From Congregicoccus sp964517665 (GTDB lineage: Bacteria; Verrucomicrobiota; Verrucomicrobiia; Opitutales; Opitutaceae), in contig CAZFCY010000026.1 of the NCBI GenBank assembly GCA_964517665.1, positions 1 to 36,255 of the forward strand: DNA of 36,255 bases, in the 5' to 3' direction. Below are positions 1 through 7,138 of this stretch, piece after piece. A program made the position numbers and the translations under genes. The notes beneath the pieces were generated by a model, which searched no databases, had not been told where the DNA came from, and saw only the letters and a program-made list of their open reading frames with translations. The stretch's first letter is position 1, and each line of letters opens with the position of its first letter.

Positions 1-54
1 CCGGGCGAGGTAGGCGATGAGCCGCGTGTTCTCGTCGTCCGGATGCGCGGCGAC
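1..54 (-). other. Inverted piece of the PIG-L deacetylase 5' region
   Basis: Read on the minus strand from 54 down to 1, these bases encode VAAHPDDENTRLIAYLAR. That is the N-terminal zinc-binding motif (AHPDDE) and the following helix expected just upstream of the RGDGGQN segment that the plus strand encodes from 46. The two orientations share about 46-54: the V-A-A codons on the minus strand are the reverse complement of the R-G-D codons on the plus strand. This fits either a short inversion between small inverted repeats or a fold-back chimera at a contig end. The ATG at 43 is the reverse complement of the motif's His codon, so it is not a credible start. Confidence 0.85.
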
Positions 55-2286
55 GGCGGCCAGAACCTCATCGGCTCCGAGATCCGCGAGGCGCTCGGCG
101 TGATTCGCACGCAGGAGCTGCTCGCCGCGCGTCGCATCGACGGCGGAGAACAATTCTTCACCCGCGCGAACGACTTCGGCTACTCGAAGGACAGCCGCGA
201 GACCTTGCGGCTCTGGGATCGCGAGCAGGTGCTCGCCGACATCGTTCGCGTCATCCGCAGCTTCCGCCCGGACGTGATCGTCACGCGCTTCTCGCCCGAG
301 CCGGGCCGCACGCACGGCCATCACACCGCGTCCGCGATCCTCGCCGTCGAAGCCTTCAAGCGCGCGGCCGATCCCAAGGCGTTTCCCGAACAACTCGACA
401 GGCTCGAGCCGTGGCAGGCGACGCGCGTCCTGTGGAACGGCTTTCGGCGCGGCGCGGCCGGCGCGGTCGAGCCCGAGGGCCTGCGGCTCGACGTCGGCGG
501 CTTCAACGCGCTCCTCGGCGAATCCTACGGCGAGATCGCCGCGCGCTCGCGCACGATGCACAAGAGCCAGGGCTTCGGCGCCGTCGGCTCGCGCGGCGCG
601 GCCTGGGAGCACTTCGAGCTGCTGGCCGGCGAGCCGGCCGCGACGGACATCATGGACGGCGTGAACACGGGCTGGAGCCGTATCCGGGGCGCGGATACGA
701 TCGGCCGCGGGATCGAAGCCGTCATCGCGGGCTTCGACCCGATCGATCCGTCGGCCAGCGTGCCGGCATTGCTCGCGTTGAGAAAGCAGATGGCGGCGCT
801 GCCGGCCGATCCGCTCGTCGCGCGCAAGCGGAGCCAGCTCGATCGCATCCTCCAATCCGCGCTCGGCCTTTACGTCGAAACCACCGTGCGCAACGCCGAG
901 GTGTTTCCCGGCCAGCAGATCAGCCTCGCGCACACCGTGATGGCGCGCGCGAACGTTCCGCTGACGTGGAAGCTCGTTCGTCTTCCGGCGGTGGGCGAGA
1001 CCATCGCGACCGGAATCGCGCTCGCGCCCAACCGCGCGGCGTCGCGCGAAACCTCCGCCACGCTGCCGAAGGACACGCCGTTGAGCCAGCCCTACTGGCT
1101 GCGCGAGCCGGGCACGCCGGGGACCTACCGCGTGGACGACCCGGCGCTGCTCACGCGGCCGTGGAATCCGCCCGCCTTTCCGGTCGAGCACGTCTTCGAG
1201 ATCGAGGGGCAGGAGTTTGTCGCATCCGATATTCCAGCACAGGTGATCGACGATCCGGTGAAGGGCGAGATCCGGCGCGCGCTCGAGGTCGTCCCGCCGG
1301 TGACGCTCGCCTTTGCCGACGAGCTGGCGCTCTTCGCGCCGGGCGAGGCGCGCGTCGTGACGGTCGAGGCCGCGGCCGCGCGCGCCGGCGTCGCCGGTGT
1401 ATTGAAACTTCAACTACCGAAGGGCTGGTCCGCGAATCCCGCAAGCCGCCCGCTCGAGTTGAAGACGGCGGGCGAGCGGGCGGGCTTCTCCTTCGAGGTC
1501 ACCGCGCCCGCGCGGGCGGACAAGGGGTTTCTCGAAGCCGTCGCGGAGGTCGATGGGCAGCGCTTCAGCAACCGGCGGATCGACATCGCCCACGATCACA
1601 TTCCGCCCGTGCTCCTGCAGCCGCGGGCGGAGCTGGACGCCGTCGCGCTCGACCTGAAAGTCCGCGGCAAAAGCATCGGCTACCTTCCGGGCGCGGGCGA
1701 TCTCGTGGGCGAATGCCTCGCGCGCATGGGGCTCGCGGTGACCACGCTCTCCAACGGCGATCTGACGCCACAAGGCCTGAAGCCGTTCGATGCCGTCGTG
1801 CTCGGCGTGCGCGCCTTTAACACGCGCCCGGACATCGCGGCGCGGCTTCCCGCGCTTTTCGCCTACGCGAAAGCCGGCGGCACGGTCGTTGTTCAGTACA
1901 ACACCACGGGGGAGCTGAAGAGCGCGACGCTCGCGCCGTTTCCATTGCGGCTCGCGCGCGGGCGCGTCACGGACGAGAACGCGCCCGTGAGCTTTCTCGC
2001 GCCCGACCACCCCGTGTTGAACATTCCGAACAAAATCACCGCCGCCGACTTCGAAGGCTGGGCGCAGGAGCGAGGGCTGTATTTTCCCGACCAGTGGGAT
2101 GAACACTTCACGCCGATCCTCGCGATGAACGATCCGGGCGAAGCGCCGCTCGAGGGCGCGTTGCTCGTCGCGCAGGCGGGCGAGGGCTGGTTCGTTTACA
2201 CCGGCCTGTCGTGGTTTCGCCAGCTTCCCGCCGGCGTGCCGGGCGCGTATCGTCTCTTCGCCAACCTCGTGTCGCTCGGAAACTGA
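43..2286 (+). CDS. PIG-L (LmbE-type) deacetylase with C-terminal amidotransferase-like domain; 5' end disturbed
   Basis: Large PIG-L family protein, expected to be a zinc-dependent N-deacetylase. Residues 1-200 carry the rest of the PIG-L fold (RGDGGQN near the start, IRTQELLAARRIDG, FRPDVIVTRF, and the zinc-ligand region HGHHTASA). Residues about 280-520 look like beta-sandwich (NEW3/CalX-like) domains. Residues about 540-747 resemble a ThuA or glutamine-amidotransferase-like fold (IGYLPGAGD, VVLGVRAFNTR, GGTVVVQYNTTGEL). The AHPDDE motif that should precede the first residue is present only on the opposite strand (1-54), so the true start and an intact active site are not visible here. The gene stands at the head of a bacillithiol-type cluster next to a sodium symporter. 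From memory, large PIG-L proteins next to SSS symporters also occur in Bacteroidota. The substrate is unknown. Confidence 0.85.
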   Translation: MRGDGGQNLIGSEIREALGVIRTQELLAARRIDGGEQFFTRANDFGYSKDSRETLRLWDREQVLADIVRVIRSFRPDVIVTRFSPEPGRTHGHHTASAILAVEAFKRAADPKAFPEQLDRLEPWQATRVLWNGFRRGAAGAVEPEGLRLDVGGFNALLGESYGEIAARSRTMHKSQGFGAVGSRGAAWEHFELLAGEPAATDIMDGVNTGWSRIRGADTIGRGIEAVIAGFDPIDPSASVPALLALRKQMAALPADPLVARKRSQLDRILQSALGLYVETTVRNAEVFPGQQISLAHTVMARANVPLTWKLVRLPAVGETIATGIALAPNRAASRETSATLPKDTPLSQPYWLREPGTPGTYRVDDPALLTRPWNPPAFPVEHVFEIEGQEFVASDIPAQVIDDPVKGEIRRALEVVPPVTLAFADELALFAPGEARVVTVEAAAARAGVAGVLKLQLPKGWSANPASRPLELKTAGERAGFSFEVTAPARADKGFLEAVAEVDGQRFSNRRIDIAHDHIPPVLLQPRAELDAVALDLKVRGKSIGYLPGAGDLVGECLARMGLAVTTLSNGDLTPQGLKPFDAVVLGVRAFNTRPDIAARLPALFAYAKAGGTVVVQYNTTGELKSATLAPFPLRLARGRVTDENAPVSFLAPDHPVLNIPNKITAADFEGWAQERGLYFPDQWDEHFTPILAMNDPGEAPLEGALLVAQAGEGWFVYTGLSWFRQLPAGVPGAYRLFANLVSLGN
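680..698. repeat. 19-bp interrupted palindrome GTATC-N9-GATAC, copy 1
   Basis: GTATCCGGGGCGCGGATAC has perfect 7-bp arms around a 5-bp centre. It lies inside the PIG-L gene and encodes R-I-R-G-A-D-T. It belongs to the set at 6777, 23017, 25500, 26206, 29472 and (one mismatch) 31062. Confidence 0.75.
1399..1417. repeat. 19-bp low-GC near-palindrome, second family, copy 1
   Basis: GTATTGAAACTTCAACTAC lies inside the PIG-L gene. It has TTGAA/TTCAA inner arms and GTA/TAC ends, and shares most of its sequence with the element at 28128. It supplies a run of codons unusual for this GC-rich gene (GTA TTG AAA CTT CAA CTA). Confidence 0.55.
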
Positions 2287-2332
2287 TGCGCGGGACCGAG
2301 ATGAGGTTTCAGGTGGCCGCGCCGCTGACTCC

Positions 2333-2360
2333 ATTCTGCATTCTACATTCATAATTCTTC
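2333..2360. repeat. Heptamer word repeat ATTCNNN x4 upstream of the 51-aa gene
   Basis: Four consecutive 7-bp words begin ATTC (ATTCTGC, ATTCTAC, ATTCATA, ATTCTTC). The block is low in GC and sits 9 bp before the next start codon. I see no opposing arm, unlike the other word repeats in this window. Confidence 0.6.
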
Positions 2361-2369
2361 CTTCCTCCG

Positions 2370-2525
2370 ATGATCCAGCCCGTCCCTCATGAGCCGCCTC
2401 CGCCCGAGATCGACCGTCCCGGCGTGCCCGGGTTGAAGACCTGGCGCGGCGTGTACTTTTTCGTCCTCGGCTGCTTCGTCGTCTTCGTCGTGGCGCTCGC
2501 TCTTTTCACGCGCGCCTTCTCATGA
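2370..2525 (+). CDS. Small single-span membrane protein (51 aa)
   Basis: A proline-rich N-terminus (about 22 residues, PHEPPPPEIDRPGVPG) is followed by one hydrophobic helix (VYFFVLGCFVVFVVALALF) and a short basic end. Its TGA overlaps the ATG of the SSS symporter (ATGA at 2522-2525), so translation is probably coupled and the peptide may be an accessory subunit of the transporter. I do not recognise the family. Length, hydrophobic core and coupling support a real gene; function is inference. Confidence 0.65.
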   Translation: MIQPVPHEPPPPEIDRPGVPGLKTWRGVYFFVLGCFVVFVVALALFTRAFS

Positions 2526-4240
2526 CGTGGATCGACTATATCGTTCTGCTCGGCACGATGGTGACGATCGCCGTGTATGGCGCGTGGAAGACGCGCCACA
2601 CGCGCGGGCTCAGCACCTACCTGAAAGGCAGCCAAACCACCGGCTGGGGCACGATCGGGCTCTCCGTCATGGCGACGCAGGCGAGCGCGATCACGTTTCT
2701 TTCCACGCCCGGCCAGGGCTACGAGAGCGGCATGGCGTTCGTGCAAAATTATTTCGGCATGCCGCTGGCGCTCATCCTCGTCGCCGCGGTTTTCCTGCCG
2801 CTCTATCGCAAGCTCAACGTCTATACCGCGTACGAGTTTCTCGGCGCGCGTTTCGACGTGAAGACGCGGCTGCTCGGCGCCACCCTCTTTCTTCTCCAGC
2901 GCGGGCTCGCCGCCGGCATCACGATCTACGCGCCCGCGATCATCGTCTCGACCGTGCTCGGCTGGAACCTCGATCTCACCATCCTGCTCAGCGGCGCGCT
3001 CGTCATACTTTATACCGTCACCGGCGGCAGCGAGGCGGTTTCGCTCACGCAAAAGCATCAGATGGCGGTCATCCTCGTGGGCATGGCGACGGCCTTCGGC
3101 ATCCTGCTGGCGAAACTGCCCGGCGCCCACTCGGTCGCCGATCTGCTGAGCGTCGCGGGCAGCCTGGGCAAGCTGGAGGCGGTGGATTTCTCGCTCGATC
3201 TCGACAAGCGCTACACGATCTGGTCGGGCATCTTCGGCGGCCTGTTTCTCTCGCTCTCCTACTTCGGCACGGACCAGTCGCAGGTGCAGCGCTACCTCGC
3301 CGGCGGATCGCTCCGCGCCAGCCGGCTCGGCCTGATGTTCAACGCCGTATTCAAAATCCCGATGCAGTTCTTCATCCTGCTGCTCGGCGCGTTGTTGTTC
3401 GTGTTCTATCAGTTCGAGCGGCCCCCGGTCTTTTTCAACGAGGCGGCGTGGGAAGCGCATGCGGCCGGGGAGAACGGCGGCGAGCTGCGCGCGCTCGAGC
3501 ATCGCTTTCAGGAACTTCACACGGAGAAGCGCGAGCGCATCGACGCCTGGCTCGCCGCGCGCGGCTCGGGCGACGCGGCCGTGACGGAGGCCGCGCGGGC
3601 ATCCATGCTCGCCGCCCATGCCGAGAGCGAGCGCATCCGCGAGGAAACCCGCGAGGCGCTCCTCGCGGCCGATCCGCGCGCGAAGACGACCGACTCCGAT
3701 TTCGTCTTCCTCACCTTCATCCTCGATTACCTGCCGCACGGCGTCATCGGGCTGCTGCTCGCGGTCATTTTCGCCGCCTCGCTTTCGTCCACCTCCGCGG
3801 AGTTGAACGCGCTCGGCTCGACCACCGCGGTGGACATCTATCCCGTGCTCATGCGGAGGGAGGGCACGGAGGCGCGCTACGTCGCCGCCTCGAAATGGTT
3901 CACCGCGCTCTGGGGCGCCGTCGCGATCGGCTTCGCCCTTTTCGCCAACCTGGTCGAAAACCTGATCGAGGCGGTGAACATCATCGGCTCGATTTTCTAC
4001 GGCGTGGTGCTCGGCATTTTCCTCGTCGCCTTCTTTCTGAAGAAGATCGGCGGCACGGCCGTCTTCTGGGCCGCGATCTCGGCGCAGACGATCGTGCTCG
4101 TGTGCAAGTTCTCGCCGGGGATCACGATCGGCTACCTGTGGTTCAACCTCATCGGCTGCGCCGCCACCGTGATCCTGAGCCTCGCGCTCCACGCGCTTCT
4201 CGGCCCGCGCGATCGCGCCGCGCCCCTGCCCACGACATGA
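2522..4240 (+). CDS. Sodium:solute symporter (SSS family)
   Basis: A 572-residue inner-membrane transporter of the SSS family. The N-terminus (WIDYIVLLGTMVTIAVYG), the GLSVMATQASAITFLSTPGQGY segment and the YFGTDQSQVQRYLAG segment are family signatures, and about 13 membrane helices are apparent. Residues about 300-390 form a long hydrophilic, charged, helix-prone loop (ELRALEHRFQELHTEKRERI and onward), larger than in a minimal SSS protein. It is coupled to the 51-aa peptide upstream and overlaps the BshC-like gene downstream by ATGA (4237-4240). Position inside a bsh-type cluster suggests transport linked to thiol or thiol-adduct metabolism, but the substrate cannot be read from the sequence. 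Confidence 0.9.
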   Translation: MTWIDYIVLLGTMVTIAVYGAWKTRHTRGLSTYLKGSQTTGWGTIGLSVMATQASAITFLSTPGQGYESGMAFVQNYFGMPLALILVAAVFLPLYRKLNVYTAYEFLGARFDVKTRLLGATLFLLQRGLAAGITIYAPAIIVSTVLGWNLDLTILLSGALVILYTVTGGSEAVSLTQKHQMAVILVGMATAFGILLAKLPGAHSVADLLSVAGSLGKLEAVDFSLDLDKRYTIWSGIFGGLFLSLSYFGTDQSQVQRYLAGGSLRASRLGLMFNAVFKIPMQFFILLLGALLFVFYQFERPPVFFNEAAWEAHAAGENGGELRALEHRFQELHTEKRERIDAWLAARGSGDAAVTEAARASMLAAHAESERIREETREALLAADPRAKTTDSDFVFLTFILDYLPHGVIGLLLAVIFAASLSSTSAELNALGSTTAVDIYPVLMRREGTEARYVAASKWFTALWGAVAIGFALFANLVENLIEAVNIIGSIFYGVVLGIFLVAFFLKKIGGTAVFWAAISAQTIVLVCKFSPGITIGYLWFNLIGCAATVILSLALHALLGPRDRAAPLPTT

Positions 4241-5013
4241 GCGCGTCCCCCGTCATCGCCTTCGGGCAGCAGCCCTGCGGGATTTTCCCGAAGCGATTTC
4301 TCGTCGCGAAAGTCCTGACCGCGCGCCGGCTCCAGCGGGAGATCGGCGGCGAGGTCGTGTTCTTCTATCACGACAGCGATCACGATCCGCGCGAGACGCG
4401 CACGACGCTGCGGCATCGCGCGCTCGACACGCTCGCGCAGCTCAACTTCGAGGTCGCGAACAAGCTGCAACGCCGTTATTCCCCCCTGTGCCTCAAGCGC
4501 ATCGCGCCCGGCTGGCACGCGCGGATGGCGCGCCAGCTTCCCGCCTATGTCGACGGGCCGTGCGTGGAGGCGTTCAAGGCGGTCGAGGCGGGCCACGTGG
4601 CCGATTTCTGCCTCGAACTCTACCGCCGGCTCGGGCTGCTCGACGGCGTGCGCGTGATGCGCTCGAGCGATCCGGCGGTGCGCCGCGCGGCCTGCGAGGT
4701 GGAGGACTTTTTCGCCGACGTCCCGCACGAGGGCGAGATCGTGCGCGCCCGATGTTGCGACGGAAAACTCACCCTGCACGAGGGCGGCGACCGCCACATC
4801 GCGGTGGCGCCTTGCGCGTTCACGAAGGAGCAGATCAGCCCGGCGCGCGACACGCGCCTGCCCTGGATGCAATCCGTCCTGCATTGCACCCACTACATCG
4901 CGGGCGCGGGCGAGCAGGCCTACCTGAACAAGGAAGCGTGTCCAGAAATTGAATACGTCAACCGCGACCCCATCGACCGTTCCGATGAAGCCTTCGTCGA
5001 CTTTCCCCTCTGA
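4237..5013 (+). CDS. Short BshC-like protein (putative bacillithiol cysteine ligase)
   Basis: 258 residues. The N-terminus VIAFGQQPCGIFPKRFLVAK and the following FFYHDSDHDPRET match the layout of BshC, where GQQPxxFGGPL...K is followed by the EDHDFxE segment. Near the C-terminus, KEQISPARDTRLPWM...HYIAGAGEQAYL matches the BshC 'LSP...QDxLLPTVAYVGGPGEIAY' region. BshC adds cysteine to glucosaminyl-malate in bacillithiol synthesis. Classical BshC is about 540 residues with a C-terminal coiled coil, so this copy is roughly half length and lacks much of the middle and the end. Direct neighbours BshB1 and BshA support the assignment. Start chosen at the ATGA overlap with the symporter. It could be a BshC paralogue with altered activity. 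Confidence 0.65.
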   Translation: MSASPVIAFGQQPCGIFPKRFLVAKVLTARRLQREIGGEVVFFYHDSDHDPRETRTTLRHRALDTLAQLNFEVANKLQRRYSPLCLKRIAPGWHARMARQLPAYVDGPCVEAFKAVEAGHVADFCLELYRRLGLLDGVRVMRSSDPAVRRAACEVEDFFADVPHEGEIVRARCCDGKLTLHEGGDRHIAVAPCAFTKEQISPARDTRLPWMQSVLHCTHYIAGAGEQAYLNKEACPEIEYVNRDPIDRSDEAFVDFPL

Positions 5014-5722
5014 GGCGTTTTCCATCCTCGCCTTCGGCGCGCATCCCGACGACATCGAGTTCGGCTGCGGCGCGGTCGTCGCCCGCGAAACGCGCGCCGG
5101 CAATCGCGCGCATTTCGTCGTCTGCTCGCGCGGCGAATCGGCCTCGAACGGCACGCCCGGGGAGCGCGTGGCCGAGGCGGAAAACGCCGCGAAAACCCTC
5201 GGCGCCACCGTCGAGTTCGTCGATCTCGACGGCGACGCGCGCATCGAGCGCAAGGTCGCGCACGCGCTCGCCCTCGCCGCGATCATCCGCCGGGTGAAGC
5301 CGCGCGTCGTCCTCGCGCCGACGCTGGTGGAAAACCAGCACCCGGATCATGCCGTGGTCGGGCAGCTCGCGCGGGATGCGGCGCGGCTCGCGCGCTATGC
5401 CGGGGTGGCGGCGTTGCGCGACCAGCCGGCGCACGCGATCGGGCAGTTGTTGTTCTACGCCGTCACGCCCGACGCGCAGCCGCGCGACCTCGCGGAGATC
5501 CTCGTGGATGTTTCCCCTCCCGCGGTGATTGCCGCGTGGACGCGGGCGATGCAGGCGCACGCCTCGCAGCAGCGCACGCGCGACTACGCCGGCATGCAGC
5601 TCGCGCGCGCGAAGCTCAACGGCGCGCGTTGCGGCGCGGAGCACGCGACGCCGCTCTTTCCCGCGGACCCGCTCGTGACGGACGGGCTCGCTTCACTCGC
5701 GCGCGGCGCGCGGCATTTCTGA
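4985..5722 (+). CDS. bshB1: BshB1-type PIG-L deacetylase
   Basis: 245 residues from the ATG at 4985, which lies inside the end of the preceding gene (29-bp overlap); a TTG at 4949 would extend it. The zinc motif GAHPDDIEFGCG (near residue 20) and ENQHPDHAVVG (near residue 120) define the PIG-L fold. In the bacillithiol pathway BshB removes the acetyl group from GlcNAc-malate. The BshC-like gene before it and BshA after it make this role likely rather than a generic LmbE protein. No signal peptide is seen, so it should act in the cytoplasm. Confidence 0.85.
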   Translation: MKPSSTFPSEAFSILAFGAHPDDIEFGCGAVVARETRAGNRAHFVVCSRGESASNGTPGERVAEAENAAKTLGATVEFVDLDGDARIERKVAHALALAAIIRRVKPRVVLAPTLVENQHPDHAVVGQLARDAARLARYAGVAALRDQPAHAIGQLLFYAVTPDAQPRDLAEILVDVSPPAVIAAWTRAMQAHASQQRTRDYAGMQLARAKLNGARCGAEHATPLFPADPLVTDGLASLARGARHF

Positions 5723-5764
5723 TGACCGGCACGCAGTGGAGCGTCGTCGCATTGAAAGGTGGCC

Positions 5765-5783
5765 GCGGGCGTCCCCGCCCGCG
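5765..5783. repeat. GC-rich REP-like hairpin, copy 1
   Basis: The 18-bp core CGGGCGTCCCCGCCCGCG (5766-5783) forms a 7-bp stem (GCGGGCG/CGCCCGC) with a TCCC loop in the bshB1-bshA gap. The identical 18-mer recurs at 10013-10030. No T-run follows, so it is more likely a dispersed palindromic repeat than a terminator. Confidence 0.6.
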
Positions 5784-5831
5784 CTGTTTCGCGCCGCTCC
5801 ACAACCACCCGGCTGCCACAACGAGGATCCG

Positions 5832-6968
5832 ATGACTGATCGCCCGCTTCGCATCGGCATCACCTGTTACCCGTCGGTCGGCGGGAGCGGCATCGTCGCG
5901 ACCGAGCTCGGCGAGGAACTGGCGGCGCGCGGGCACGAGGTTCACTTCATCAGCTACGGCCGCCCGTTCCGGCTGCCGGAGAACACGCCGCGGATTTTTT
6001 TCCATCCGGTCGTGATCAACGACTACGAGCTGTTTCGCTATCCGGACTACACGCTGCCGTTGTCGGTCAAGATGGCGGAGGTGGCGCGGGAGCGCTCGCT
6101 CGATGTCCTGCACGTGCACTACGCCGTCCCGCACGCCACCGCCGCGATCCTCGCGCGCGACATGCTTCCCGAGGCGCTGCGCCCGAAGGTGGTGACGACG
6201 CTGCACGGCACCGATACGACGCTCCTCGGCCGCGACGCCGGCTACGGACCGGCGATCCGCCACGCGCTCGAGCGGTCGGACGCGGTCACCACCGTCTCCG
6301 CGTTTCTCGAGCGCGAGACGAAAATCCTGCTCGGCTTCGACGGACCGATCGACGTCATCCACAACTTTTTCGATCCGCACGAGCCGAAGCGCACGCCGGA
6401 ACAGGCGCGCCGCGAACTCGGTTTGCGCGACGAGCGCGTCATCGTCCACGCCTCGAATCTCCGGCCGGTGAAACGGCTCGACCTGCTGCTCGGCGCGATC
6501 GCGCGGGCGCGGCCCGCCGATTCCTTCAAGTTCCTGATCCTCGCGGGCGCGGACTTTGCGCCGCACCGGGAAACCGTCCGCCAACTGGGAATCGAGGATC
6601 GCGTGATCGTGCGCGAGAAAGTGGTCGAGGTGGAGGACTACCTGCAGATCGCGGACATCGGGTTCTTCGCCTCCGACACGGAAAGCTTCTGCGTGAGCAT
6701 CCTCGAGGCCATGTGCTTCGGCTGCCCGAGCGTGGCGCGCGCCGTCGGCGGCATCCCGGAGGTCGTGGAGGACGGCGTATCCGGAATCCTGATACCGCCC
6801 GCGGCGGATGTCGACGCGCTCGCGGACGCGTTGAGCGCGCTGCTCGCGGACGGGCGGAAACGCGAGGCCCTCGGCGCCGCGGCGAGGAAGCGCGCGCGGG
6901 ATCTCTTCTCCGTCGCGACGGTCGTCCCGCGCTACGAGGCGCTCTACCGCCGGGTCCTCGCGTCCTGA
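5832..6968 (+). CDS. bshA: BshA, N-acetyl-alpha-D-glucosaminyl L-malate synthase
   Basis: 378-residue GT4 glycosyltransferase that would join GlcNAc from UDP-GlcNAc to L-malate, the first step of bacillithiol synthesis. The N-terminus IGITCYPSVGGSGIVATELG, then HVHYAVPHA, LHGTDTTLLG, VSNFxxR-type HASNLRPVKR, and FFASDTESFCVSILEAM...GCPSVARAVGGIPEVV are characteristic of the BshA subgroup. The ATG at 5832 has a GAGGA ribosome-binding site 5 nt upstream; a longer frame from 5736 would run through the REP-like hairpin. It is separated from bshB1 by about 110 bp containing that hairpin. Confidence 0.92.
   Translation: MTDRPLRIGITCYPSVGGSGIVATELGEELAARGHEVHFISYGRPFRLPENTPRIFFHPVVINDYELFRYPDYTLPLSVKMAEVARERSLDVLHVHYAVPHATAAILARDMLPEALRPKVVTTLHGTDTTLLGRDAGYGPAIRHALERSDAVTTVSAFLERETKILLGFDGPIDVIHNFFDPHEPKRTPEQARRELGLRDERVIVHASNLRPVKRLDLLLGAIARARPADSFKFLILAGADFAPHRETVRQLGIEDRVIVREKVVEVEDYLQIADIGFFASDTESFCVSILEAMCFGCPSVARAVGGIPEVVEDGVSGILIPPAADVDALADALSALLADGRKREALGAAARKRARDLFSVATVVPRYEALYRRVLAS
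6777..6795. repeat. 19-bp interrupted palindrome GTATC-N9-GATAC, copy 2
   Basis: GTATCCGGAATCCTGATAC lies inside bshA and is read as V-S-G-I-L-I, using the rare codons GTA and ATA. The reading frame differs from copy 1. Confidence 0.75.
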
Positions 6969-7009
6969 GGCGGGCGGACCTCGCCGGATCGCGAATGATC
7001 GGAAGGAAG

Positions 7010-7130
7010 AACCACGGACCATACGGATGGGCACAGATTCAGATTCCCGGTTTCTTATCTGTGTTGATCCGCGCAATCCGTGGTTTCCGCTTTTCTGAAT
7101 TTCTGTGCATTCGTGTCCGCGCGTGGTTAA
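7010..7130. repeat. Intergenic word-repeat element (AACCACGGA / CGGAT / CACAGAT)
   Basis: A left arm (7010-7045) and a right arm (7052-7085) are reverse complements at spaced words: AACCACGGA, CGGAT, CACAGAT. A third, more diverged unit in the right-arm orientation follows (about 7090-7130, ending in CGTGGTT). The spacing between words is about 11 bp. The element ends just before the GH43 start at 7139. Confidence 0.7.
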
Positions 7131-7138
7131 CTTTCTCC

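Noticed and set aside
2387..4192. Long minus-strand open frame of about 600 codons opposite the SSS symporter, and similar ones opposite the other genes (for example 25455-28142 and 30353-32587)
   Set aside because: They are low-complexity, rich in Arg/Ala/Glu and exactly antisense to genes with clear family motifs; GC-rich codon bias opens the opposite frame.
2527..4236. Plus-strand frame fused in front of the BshC-like protein
   Set aside because: This part is the Arg-rich +1 shadow of the symporter; only the portion from 4237 has family motifs.
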